A DNA stretch of 64,000 nucleotides. Origin: Pyrenopolyporus hunteri. Its lineage: Eukaryota > Ascomycota > Sordariomycetes > Xylariales > Hypoxylaceae. This document shows positions 23,081 through 34,500 of the stretch, piece after piece. The notes under the pieces were generated by a model. The model did no database searches. It was given only the letters and a program-made list of their open reading frames with translations, and was not told where the DNA came from. Position 1 is the first letter of the stretch. Each line of letters starts with the position of its first letter. The stretch is taken from NCBI GenBank assembly GCA_902806595.1, contig CADCXC010000004.1, positions 806,001 to 870,000 on the forward strand, written 5' to 3'. The translations under genes were made by a program, and so were the position numbers.

Positions 23081-24435
23081 TTAGAACTTCAGGGGCTTGG
23101 GCTGCTCCCAGGTGAAGTCCTGGTTGGTGCCGAAGTGGCCGAACTTGGCTGTTTGGTTGTAGATGGGGCGGATTAGGTTGAGTTCCTTGGCGATAGCGCC
23201 AGGGCGGAGGTCAAAGTTGGCTTTGACAATCTCGACTAATTCCTCGGCAGTCTTGTCGGAGGTGCCGTAGGAGTCGACGTAGATGGAGCAGGGCTCGGCT
23301 ACGCCAATGGCGTAACTGAGCTGGACCAGCGCTCGCTTAGCGAGGCCGGCGGCGACGAGCGACTTAGCAACCCACCGAGCGAGGTAGGCAGCAGATCGGT
23401 CGACCTTGGAGAAGTCCTTACCGGAGAAGGCACCGCCACCGTGGGCACCCCAGCCACCGTAGGTGTCGACGATGATCTTTCGGCCGGTGACACCAGCATC
23501 ACCCTGGGGGCCGCCAATGATGAAGAGGCCGCTAGGTTGAAGCTGCAAACTGTTAGAATTGTGCATAGGACAACGGAAATAACAACCAAAGTTGGCTGAG
23601 CGGGGCGCCGCTACTCACATGTAGGATGGTTTCGTCATCAATGTACTGCTTAGGGACGACAGGGTCGACGATCTTGGACTTCAGCTCCTTTCGGACCTGC
23701 TCAGTCGTGACATCGCCGCTGTGCTGGGCAGAGATGACGATGGTGTGGACTCTTAGAGGAACGACGGCACCGCCGTCGTGCTTGTACTCCATGGTGATCT
23801 GGGTCTTGGTGTCGGGTCGGAGCCAGGGAAGGGTTCCGTCCCGGCGGGCCGCCGACATGGCCTGGTTAAGCTTGTGGGCGAGAAGGTGGGAGAGGGGGTG
23901 GAGTTCGGGGGTCTCGTTGGTGGCGTAGCCAAACATGAGACCCTGGTCACCAGCACCCATCTCCTCGAGGGCCTTCTCGTAGTGAAGGCCCTGAGCGATA
24001 TCGGGGGATTGTTGCTCGATGGCAACCATGACATTGCAGGTCTTGTAGTCGAAGCCCTTCTCCGACGAGTCATAGCCGATCTCCTTGATGGCATTTCGGA
24101 TGACCTTTTGGTAGTCAACGTTGGCCTTGGTGGTGATCTCACCGAAGACCATGATCATACCGGTCTTGGTAGCCGACTCGCAGGCGACTTTAGAGAGGGG
24201 GTCTTGCGCTAAGCAGGCATCGAGGATGGCATCTGAGACCTGGTCGCAAATCTTATCGGGGTGACCCTCACCGACAGACTCGGACTGGGGGAGGGGTAGG
24301 TTAGTACGGGATCCCAAACAAAGCTGTTCCCGAGGTGAGGTAACAACATCGGGTATAGAGACTTACGGTGAAGAGGAAAGCCCCGGGGTTCCGAGGGGTG
24401 CTCAAGGAGCTCGAATGGCCGTTGGTGGCAGGCAT
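23081..24435 (-). CDS. SAM2: S-adenosylmethionine synthase
   Basis: Three exons, 24367-24435, 23619-24284 and 23081-23542, give 398 residues, the usual fungal length. Introns of 82 and 76 nt have GTAAGT/GTGAGT donors. The cytosolic enzyme makes S-adenosylmethionine from methionine and ATP. Signatures seen are ESVGEGHPDKICDQ at the start of exon 2, GAGDQGLMFGYATNE (ATP-binding hexapeptide family signature) and GGGAFSGKDFSKVDR in exon 3. The first exon encodes only the 23-residue N-terminal tail beginning MPATNGHSSS; reading in from the intron would instead give a false MGSRTNL start. The final residues PKPLKF match the conserved end of eukaryotic enzymes. All catalytic motifs look intact. Confidence 0.96.
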
Positions 24436-26754
24436 TGTGTGAAGGAGAGAAGATAAAATAAAAAAATTCAGGTGATTACAAACACACGAGTGATTGTTTC
24501 TATGCAACCAAGGAAAATGCAAAGCCCAAGAGTGTCTCTCGAAGAAGTAGGATTAAGAGAAGATGGGATGGCTGAGGGGGGGAAAGAAGAGGTTTAAGAA
24601 GAGAATGGCGAAAAGTGGGAGATTTTCCTTTTGGGCTTTTCTATTGGGGAAGAGAATAAAAAAAAAAACGGAGGGGCAGGAACTTGAGAAAAAAAAAAGT
24701 ACCTTAACAGTTCGAATGGCGCAATTTCCGTCGCTTACACAAATATGCCGACCACTGAAAGTAAACTAGACTGTACTGCCTGCAGTTACGCCAGTAGCGA
24801 GTACATAACCTTTAAGCTAAACGCTACATGTAGCGGCTCGCTGTCCGTTCCTGAGCCGTGGGTCGTGGGTCCTAGCGTCTGGATAACTGCAGGTGTCTGG
24901 TGCGAAGAGCACGAACTAAAAGGCGAAGTGGGGCAAGCCAAAGGAATTTTCTCAGAAGGAGCAAGAGGGGCGCCGATACAAGCAGTAAGGTTCGGAGTAA
25001 CTCCACAAATTGGATCTATCAAGTCCTGGTATATTAACTCTATCTGGTTAGTCGCGCGCCATATAACGTCGAGATAACCTTGTCTGATCGAGGTAAGTAC
25101 ATGTAACTCTTGTATCCGCATATCTTTATACGTATGCATAGTACTAGGGTACCTACCTAAGCCGGCTTGTGCGGGTTTATCTCGACCCTCTTTCTTCGCG
25201 GGCCCGAACTCGTCAACCGAACGACACGCAACATACGTAAAATCTCTCTACCCCGAGTAACCAACCGACCATAGGACGGGCAGTGATATACACGCGCTCC
25301 AGAATGTAAGATTTTCGTGCCGCAAGCACGCATCCTGTCAGCATAGCATGTACATGGATTGCATAATAACTATCAGGTTCCCTTGGATTCAAAAGCGTCG
25401 GACATCTAGGTAACTACCTAGGTAGTTAGGTATGCTATAATATAAGTTGTAGGTTTGTTGAAGCTATTCGGGCTACTTATTCGACACCTAACTACCTACC
25501 TATCTTAGGAGGTATTCTCCCTATATGGATCTGACAGCTGATAAGATGGATTTGAACGAGCCATCCAGGTGTTTTTCCGATTTCCCTCTTACGTCCCATT
25601 GATCGAAGCTTGTCTCAATTATCCATCGCCATTGACCCGTCGGACTCCTTGGCTGCCACGTCTGCCCCTCTCCGAAAAGTGCCCTAGGCTTGTAGATTAG
25701 CAGGGTCTTGACTTCGGCATATGTCATCCAAGTCTTTTGCCTCTCTTCCCTTTTTCTTTCCTATGTAGGAGAGGGAGTAGATTATTCAATGCTAAGTTAG
25801 CCAAGAGTTTCTTGTTATCGTATACTCACGTATAGTTCGACCGGCTTATGATACACCCAATCACTCCCTCTCAAAGTTACGGTATACTCTATGTTTCTTT
25901 TACTAAGCAAAGGATTCTCAACCCCCTTCCACTTTGCCTTTGGTGCATGTACCTTAGGAATAAAGTCCCATAATCAAAGTCCGCAACCGGTGTTCCACAC
26001 GCTTACATGCACTTACATGCACTTACGTGTGAACGTGGATAGACAACGTCAAGCCTACATACCTCCTAATCACTCATTACCTCTCGGTGCATGATACCAG
26101 AGCACGACGTTGAATGGATGGAAATATTCTGCCGGGAGACGGTAAAATCCATTAGCGGAGCAGCCGAGTTGGGTACCTACCTAGGTACCTACGTATACGT
26201 CTCTTAGAACTTCGACAGAGACATGCATTTTCGTTAGGGCGGTGAGAGACAGTTTCGGGTACCCGTACTATAGACTTACATCCTCTAACTAGGTACCTAC
26301 CTAGGTACTTAGAACGCCCGGTCGAAGTAACGCCATACTTACCTACATATCTCGACATAGGTGCATACGACGCTTCTCAACCAGGTTTTATGCAGTAAGA
26401 GAGAACGCTTACGAAATGATTTTGTCAGCTCGAGCCCCACCTTCTGGACCCCTGGGATCTCTCAACATTGACCACTGACCACCGACCACCGACCACTTGA
26501 CCCTTGACCCTTGCCCCTCCGCCAATTCCGCCCTTCTACCCCTCCATACAACAAAAAATTCCTCTACTGGCCCAAAGCGTAACACCCGGGACACGACGCA
26601 AGGCTGAACATTCACTGCCTACATACCATACCATAGTACCTACCTGGGTCAGATCCTGTCTCTCGGCTTCCCGTTCCGTAAATTAAACCCGGCGAAGCCA
26701 CAACAACGTAATAAGGTTCCAACGAGATAAGAAGGGCTTGATTCCCCTCTCGCC
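24436..26754. other. 2.3 kb divergent intergenic region
   Basis: Lies between the divergent SAM synthase and GPN3 genes. Immediately upstream of SAM synthase are A-rich and G/A-rich tracts (about 24585-24705). The central part has no supportable gene. TACCTAGGTA palindromes lie near 25408, 26177 and 26291. A GACCACC/GACCCTT short tandem array (about 26470-26515) lies 240 bp upstream of GPN3. Confidence 0.5.
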
Positions 26755-27832
26755 ATGAGCAAGTTCGGAGTTATGGTAATGGGCCCCGCTGGGGCCGGCA
26801 AGGTATGCCATCACTCAGCTCTCGTTGCGCTATACCATCACGTCTATCACACTCTCGAGATTAGCACCGCTTCTACCACGCCCGTCGAGTTTATTCAAAC
26901 GCTATCTGGAGTTTCTTGTCGACTAGGAGGCTCTGCTTATTAACCAATGCTAACCCTCCCGCGATCTAAAGTCTACCTTCTGCGCCTCTCTTATAACACA
27001 CCTGAACCTCAACCGCCGCTCATGCTTCTACGTTAACCTCGACCCCGCCGCCGAATCCTTCGAGCACACACCCGACCTAGATATCAAGGACCTCATATCT
27101 CTCCAAGATGTCATGGAAGAGATGGGCCTCGGCCCGAACGGCGGCCTCATCTACTGCTTCGAGTTCCTGATGGAAAACCTCGATTTCTTAACGGAGTCAC
27201 TCGACTCCCTCACCGAAGAATACCTCATCATCTTCGACATGCCCGGCCAAATCGAACTCTACACCCACGTCCCAATATTACCGTCTCTCGTCCGCTTCTT
27301 AACACGGTCCGGTTCCCTCGACATTCGGCTCTGCGCCGCCTATCTACTCGAAGCGACTTTCGTGGTGGACAGAGCCAAGTTCTTCGCCGGCACGCTGAGC
27401 GCCATGAGCGCCATGATCATGCTGGAAGTGCCGCACATCAACATCCTGTCCAAGATGGACCTCGTGAAGGACCAGATCCGCAAGAAGGACTTGAAACGCT
27501 TCCTCACACCGAATACCGACCTACTAGACGACGACCCGGCCGAGATTGCCCGAAGGAAGATAGAAGGTGACACGGGAGACGACGAGGTAGCCGACCCTCA
27601 GGACAAAGATGCCCTTATGCGGGGCGCGGGATTCCGACGGCTGAACCGGGCCGTGGCCAACCTGATCGAGAACTTCAGCATGGTGAGCTATCTGAAGCTG
27701 GATGTGCAGGACGAGGAGAGCGTCGGGGCCGTCCTCAGCTATATCGACGACTGTATCCAATACCACGAGGCGCAGGAGCCCAAGGAGATAAAGGACGAAG
27801 AGTTTGATAACATGGACGAGATTGACGGCTAA
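26755..27832 (+). CDS. GPN3: GPN-loop GTPase 3
   Basis: Two exons, 26755-26802 (16 codons) and 26972-27832, give 302 residues. The 169-nt intron splits the P-loop exactly between Lys and Ser (GPAGAGK|ST, residues 10-18). GPN3 partners GPN1 in assembly and nuclear import of RNA polymerase II. Other motifs are the Gly-Pro-Asn loop (70-72), G3 DMPGQ (105-109) and G4 SKMD, all present. Residues 177-240 hold an acidic insertion (DDDPAEIARRKIEGD…), usual in fungal GPN3. The acidic C-terminus (DEEFDNMDEIDG) is also typical. The first exon is too short to be found by ORF length alone and is supported by the ATG, P-loop and splice sites. Confidence 0.94.
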
Positions 27833-28330
27833 GTTTCTCAGGATAGGAAAATGGGGTGGTCCAAGGGTTTGTCGAGGCAGGGACACGAGGGATAGAAATA
27901 ACCGTGTCTAATACGGGAGGAGAAAATTGGGCATACAAGTGATTGCATAGCGACGGCGTACTGGCACAGGGGCATTTGGCTGATACCAAAAAAACGGAGA
28001 GAAATTGAACACATCTGGCACATCGTTCTGATATGCTGCTGTTTATTCATTCTGTACGAAGGACCCTGTTATTTTTGTGATCGTAACTCATTTCCCAACC
28101 GGAGACGTGACGTAACATTAAACGACGAGTAGCCTTCCCGTCCAACCCTTCCCTTCCCTTGCCTCCCAATCACATGTATGCATAACACCTAAGGTGGTAC
28201 AAACAGTAAGAACAAGAACGCGCAGCCCTTCATACTTTTTGTTTAATCAAAGGGGAAAGGAAGAAAACCCAAACAAAACGAATCGAATTACCATCCGAAA
28301 AAAAAAAAAGAAACAGAGTCCCCACGGAAA
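27833..28330. other. Convergent 3' region between GPN3 and APQ12-like gene
   Basis: About 500 bp containing the two 3' UTRs. It includes a poly-A run near 28298. No gene was seen. Confidence 0.6.
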
Positions 28331-29169
28331 TCACCAACCGCCGTTCCGGGACCTGGTCGCGTATCCTCCGGACGGGACCCCCCGTCCCGTGACGCCGGCA
28401 CCGGCGGTCGCGCCGCCGCGCTTGGTCTGGGCGTCGAACCTCTGGTACTCGGCGAGCCAGATGTCCTTGACGAGGGCGGCGTAGCCGGCGAGCTTGCCCA
28501 GGAGGACGACGACGTCGCGGGCGACGGCCTCGGGGCCGCGGCGCCAGAGGGCGGCGAGGGCGGCGGCGACGAGGGCCCAGCCGAGGAGGCGGAAGGCCAG
28601 CCGCGTGACGAACATCATGGTCCGGTGGACGAAGCTGACGACCTGGAGCACGAGCACGAAGGCCGCCAGCGCGAACCCGAGCACCACGAGGTCGGGCGAG
28701 TCGTGCAGCGCCTGCAGCGCGCGGGCCAGGAGCGGCGCGAGGAGCGGCGAGAGCGTCGACGTCGTCTTTTCGAAGAGCGCGGTCGTCTGCCGCCACACGG
28801 CCGCGAGGGCGGTTTGCGGGTCTTGCAGGTCTTGCAGGTGCGACTGGATGAGAGTGAGGGTTTGCTCGGGGAGCAGGCCTGGGAAGGGTGAGTTAGTTAG
28901 TGAGTCAGTTAGTTGGACTGATCGGCTGGCTAGTGGGCTGGCTGGCGGTGGAGGGGTGGGGAGACGGATGATGATAAGGATAGCGAAGTGGAGATTTGAG
29001 GTTATTTCGATGGAGTGATAGTAGATAGATAAGGAGGAAGGGAGCGAGGGGTGGGAAGTTGAAGAGTACGAAATGAAGAAAATCGAGCCATCCATCGTCA
29101 AACGGATTGATGGACGGACAAACACGTACCTTGCAAGGCGTCTAGTATCGTGGAATCGGCTCTGTCCAT
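28331..29169 (-). CDS. APQ12: Apq12-like nuclear envelope/ER membrane protein
   Basis: Two exons, 29130-29169 (40 nt) and 28331-28878, give 195 residues. The 251-nt intron joins …LDALQ|GLLPEQTLTL… in phase. Apq12 proteins sit in the nuclear envelope/ER and affect membrane fluidity, nuclear pore assembly and mRNA export in yeast. Two hydrophobic segments are visible, about residues 77-97 (LVVLGFALAAFVLVLQVV) and 103-125. A soluble tail with DIWLAEYQRFDAQTK follows, and a Gly/Arg-rich end. The very GC-rich exon (third positions almost all G or C) differs from neighbours and creates long reverse-strand shadow ORFs. The family call rests on topology and the tail pattern, so it is less certain than the gene itself. 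Confidence 0.75.
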
Positions 29170-31553
29170 GATGGATTTCTGAGTGTTTTTTGCGGCGGAC
29201 TAACTAGCCTGGTTCAGGGAGCGGGAAACGAGACCGCGATGTAACGAGGGGAGCGGCGTCGCGGAACTCGCAGAGCAACGATGGAAGGAATTAAATAATA
29301 AGGCTCGGCTCGTTTTCGCTGGAGGGGAATATATGTAGGTAGTCACCGTCGCGTCTCCTTGGGCTGTCGAGACCGGATCGTGATAGGTAGGTGGTAGAGA
29401 ATGTCAATAGTCCGGCGGTGGCGAAAGACGTCAACGGTGAAAGAAACGCGAGTTGGCGTTGGCCCGTTGACCGCAGTCAGCCCTTTGTGATGGGACGTAG
29501 AAGACTGTATCGCTGCTGGGGATGAACCAAGCAGGCAAGTGAATGTTTCTGAAAATGGACACGTGTGACTGGTTTGTGAGAGAAGATGATGGAAAAGGCT
29601 GGCTGAGAACTGATGGTAGTGGTAATTAAGTGGTAATGGTGGTGGCAGCAGCAGCGGCGGTGGTGTGCTGGTGTACCTGTTTTTTGTATTATTTACCTGA
29701 CAGGTCTGCAAATGGATTTTCCAGCGCTTGGTAATGGCGGTGATGACGATACCTGGCGAACAGCTAGGGGTTTGGTCTACGGCTGCCGATCTGATTGGCT
29801 AGGTTGGCCTTAGCGGGTGCTTAAATATGGGGCCATGCGCAGAGATTGGGCAAGTGCACAGGGGGTTTCTGAGGCAGGGGTGGGCTGCGGATGTACAGGT
29901 ATCTTTTAAGGGGTCGCGCGATCTTCGATTTTCACGTGCTCCGATAAAACCGTACCCAGGTACCTGTATCTACCTATGTACCTAGTTACCTAGGTACCTA
30001 GGTTCCCTTGCTTTTATTTGTTCTTCGGAGAATTAAGCGGCAAGATGTCTCTCGCGGATTCCACCCATCTTATACAATGCGAGGACAGCTTTGGTAGAGA
30101 TTCGAGATAATGAATCTTGTTACGGATGTTGTACTTTGTTTTATAACACCCGAAACCCGGGGGGCCACCTGGGGAAAAACAGTGCTCGACGCCAGCTAGT
30201 GCCAGCGAAGACGAAGCGATTCTAGATCCGTGGTTGAACTCGCCGGTCCCATCCGCCGGCTCCACGCTCTCTTCGTCCAGAACGCCTCTTAACCTATCAA
30301 CTCACAAAGCTATTGTGACTATTTACTCTTTTGAGAAATCGCATGTCACTAGCGACATGTCGGGTCTCTCTGTACGGTATGTATGTTGTATGTATTGCGG
30401 CCTCATACGTGTACATACCTACATACATGCATACCTTAGGTACATATATGCCCATCGTCCAAGGCGCCATTCACCTTCGGATCGGTCGAGAATTTCGAGG
30501 CTCAAGTCCATCGTCTTTCCATTATCGTTCCTCATAAGGTAGCAGGTCGTGACACCCACGGCTTCCTTGCCATGTCCGTCGAGTGGGTATAAGCTGATGT
30601 GGGGATGTTGGTTCTCGGGCACACACTTTTCATTCAAAAATTTCACAAATACTAGGGTCCTTTGAATATTTTCACTGTGGCATCAAGTCGACCCTCTTTA
30701 CAGCTCCACTGTGGGGATGAAGCTGTAAGTATGGCATGCTGAGGGGGCCACGACATTGATACCCTTACAAGACCATCTGCAACGGGGAACATCGTGAGAA
30801 GCTGCATGGATGCGAAAGTCACGTTCCGAGAGGAGACCCTTACCCTCTCTTTTTCATACCACGGTGGATACGCGGGACGGAGGCGGCAAGAACTCCAACT
30901 TCAAGTCACCATTTTTTTTCTCCCAGTCCAGCCCGAATCGTCTTGATCCAGTCACTGATCATTGCTCTCTTTCTCTCTCTCTCTCGCGTAATGTATAGGT
31001 AGGTATTTCATGAAAGTCCAACGCAATAAGCTCTTCTCTCTTTTGTTATGCCATATCAAATCCTATAGCACGTAGAATACAAGCCTGGATAAGTCTCTAA
31101 AACGTAAGCCGTCCACTTTAGATATCCGCCCATGAGCTTGCCTACATGAGTAACTCCATATACAAACCATCATGTCATATTGCTTTTTTATTTATTTTCT
31201 ATACGTGGACGGGGTCATATATCCCTTCTGCTAACCTCCCCCCTCCTAACCCCTCATACTAGGTTAGCAATTTACATATCCGCTCATACCATGGTATACC
31301 CGCCGATACACCAGTGAAGTCTGAACGTCTGCGTAGCAAAGCTCACCCATGTAGCATATAGCTCATTCCCTAGAATCAAAATAGTGTGATCAAGTCTTAA
31401 CGGACATCAACACTTAACATAGTGTACCTATGTTAAGCATTGAATAGCATCCTCCCCCTCCCCCCCCTTTTCCCCCTTCCCCTTCATCCTCCTAGACCTC
31501 CTACCCTAACCTACATAACACACAAAACATACGCGCACACACACCCCTCGAAC
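29170..31553. other. 2.4 kb intergenic region
   Basis: No supportable gene. The promoter side of the Apq12-like gene (29170-29750) has G/T-rich tracts and a GGTGGTGGCAGCAGCAGCGG trinucleotide patch (about 29638-29660). A dense cluster of GTACCT/TACCTAGGTA palindromes lies at 29950-30005. The right end holds a C/T-rich tract (31448-31500), likely in the 3' UTR of the helicase-AAA gene. Confidence 0.5.
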
Positions 31554-34500
31554 CTACAATCCCAACTGCCCATTCGACATATAATGCGAACCGCCCGCAC
31601 ACCTATACCCGCCGTCCTGGGCAATCCACTCGTACCCCATCGGACACACGCCCATCCTCTTCAGCTTCTCCTTCGCGGCCGCCTCCCTCCTCGCCCTCTC
31701 CTCCTTCGCCTTCCTCTTGCGCTCCGCCAGCTCCCGCGCCACCCGCAGCTCCTCCAGCTTCCGCAGCTCCTCGCGGCGCTTCGCCTCGTCGCGCTCGCGC
31801 GCCAGCGCCTCCTCTCGCTCCCGCATCTTGCGCTCTAGCTCCTCCGCCGCGCGCCGCGCCTCGGCGAGTTCTTGTTGCCGCTCGCGTGCCGCGGCCGCGT
31901 CCCGCTGGAGTTGCTCCCATACGGCGTCGGAGACGCCCGCGTCGCGGACGGCGATCTGTCGCGGTTGGTTGTCCGGGGCATCCTCGTCCTTGTTGTCTTT
32001 GGGTGGGGGCTCCTCGGCTTTTTGCTCGGCGGGGGGCGGCGCGGTTTCCGTTGTGATCGAGGTGGTGGTTTGGGGCGGCGGTGGTGGCGGCGCGTCCTGG
32101 AAAGCTTGTTGCTGTTGCTGTAATTGTAATTGGAAAGGGTCGCGGGGTTCCGCGGCTTTGGCGCGCTCCGTGCGCTCGTTGATCATGGCTTGGATCACGT
32201 CCACGACGAGGTCCTCGGATACGGACCCGCTAGGGTCGGGCGTCTTCGACTTCATGATTCGGGAGAAGACGGATTTTGCGAGCGTTTGTACATCACGAGC
32301 ATTGCCCCATGACGGGGTTTGCGTAAGTGTGCGGAATAGAGTCAAGAGCTTTCCGTCTAGAGTAGGTGATTTCTCTAAGCTTGTTATGTCTAACTTCTTC
32401 TTTTGTAAGCACTGTAATAGAAGATCCCTACAGTGACGTGGTGGGAGGTTGCGGAAGCACATGGTCTCTGGGAATCTGCTGGTTAGACCTGGGTTCTGGC
32501 TCATCAGCCGATTGATATCATCGTCGTAACCAGCAAGAACTAAGTCACTTAGAGTTAGTATATGTCATTATATATCATATGAGATGCAGCGGAGCCTGTC
32601 CGTAACCTCGTCGTTTGACTCAGGGTAGAGAAATGTCGGGCTCGGGATCGCCGGGTGATACTTACTGACTACCAGTTTATTCTGGAAGCGGTCCTTGGTC
32701 ATACAATCGACGATCTCATCCATGGCTTCTTTAGCATAGAGGCCGCCGGCAAGCCTATAGGCCTCGTCGATGAAGAGGACCCGTCCAAGGGCTTCATTGA
32801 ACTTCTTCTGGACCTTGGGGCCGGTCTGACCTACGTACTGGCCGATTATATCCGTGGCGGAACAATCGACAACCGTAGCATCTGCGAGAAAGCCCATATC
32901 GTAATACACTTTGCCCATCCTCCTTGCCGTCGTAGTTTTCCCGGTTCCTGGAAGATATTAGAAATAACTCCAACATTGGCTAGAAAATAGGATTACCTGG
33001 TGGCCCACGGAATAGAAAGCCAAAGGGAAGTTGTGAGCTAGGGTCCATGTCCATAGACTTCATATTTTGAGCAATATGTTGGTACCCCTCCAATTGCTCG
33101 ATGATCTCATCAGCTCCAACGACGTCCTTAAAGAGCATGCGGACGTTCGTTGCGGCGCGTTCGCCCCTGTCGAAGTCCGGATCGATGTCCTCGGGGATTA
33201 GTACGTCGTCAAGTTTGCTTCCGGGAGAGTCTGATAGACGCTTTTGCTGATTCTCCTTTGCCCGATCGAGGACGATGTCGACTTCGCCCGCATTTCCAAA
33301 GTTGGGCCGATTGCGCTGGCGCCGTAGGACTTCCATCACGACTCTCTTGGCGGCTTCTCCGGCTCTAAACCCTTGTTGCTTTAGTTTTAGATCGAGGATC
33401 TTCCTAAGTTCTTCATCGTTATAATCCTCGAATGTGAAACCAGAGGACATTGGAAATCGCCTTGATAAACCTGGATTGACTTTCTGGAACATATCTTCCA
33501 TCTGCTCTTTGTAGCCAAGCAGCAAGACACATCTGTCCTCGAGTGCGGTGCTTTGAACTTCGGCAACGATGGTGTCCACGACTGCTGTTTTATACGGATC
33601 GCTAATACCTCCTCCCGCGTTGGATGTTCCGCTAGCGAGCATATAGGCTTCGTCGATAATGAGAACCTTCCCCTTGGTAGACTCGAGAATGGCTTTGGTG
33701 TTCTTCTCAGATTGGCCGAGAGCGCCACCGACGAAGTCCGCGGGGTTCTTAATGACCACCTCCCCGTTGCTGAGAAGTCCCAAGGCTTTTAGGATCATGC
33801 CGTAAAGTTTCGCGACGGTGGTCTTGCCGGTACCAGGATTTCCAACGAATACCTTATTCAGGGAGCAATCAACGGGAGGCTGCTCCTTTAGCTCACGCTC
33901 GTAATTCGTCTGTAGACGGTCCACAAGAACCTGGACCGACTTTTTAACCGAATCGAGCCCAATCATGTCCTGAAGCTTCTGCCAGTCCTTGTTGCTGGAA
34001 AATTCCAGGCTTGGCTCTGGCCCTATGAGGTCGATCTTCTGAAGCAGTAAATCGTCCGGTGTTTGCCCCTGACGTCTCTCCTTGTGTAAGCGGTCTGCTT
34101 GTCTCCTGAGGATTGTCGTCAACACGTTCTCCACCTCTCGAGCGTTGCCGAATCCTTCTCTACCTCGGCCGCGGCCGATGCGTCTTGATACAATTCTCAT
34201 ATACAACCCCTCAAGTCCATCCTCTACTTTCATGCGACCAGCGAATCTCTTTTCTAATTGATAGTTGAGGATCTTGAGGAGTTCGTCGTCTTCGTAATCA
34301 TCAAAGTTCATCTCTATGGGGATGCGGCTGGGAATGCCCGGGTTATGGGCAAAGAATTTCTCCATTTGTTTCCGGTAGCCGGCGAAGACGAAGACGACCT
34401 TTCCTTTCAGGTTCTCGATCTCTGCGAGAAGGAAGTCAAGCACCTGTGTGCCTCCGAAAGAGCTGCCGGACACAATCTGATACGCCTCATCCAAGAAGAA

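Noticed and set aside
28494..29018. 174-residue plus-strand ORF, Arg/Ala-rich
   Set aside because: Antisense shadow of the very GC-rich Apq12-like exon.
31717..32436. 239-residue plus-strand ORF, Ser/Arg-rich
   Set aside because: Antisense shadow of the GC-biased coiled-coil exon of the helicase-AAA gene.
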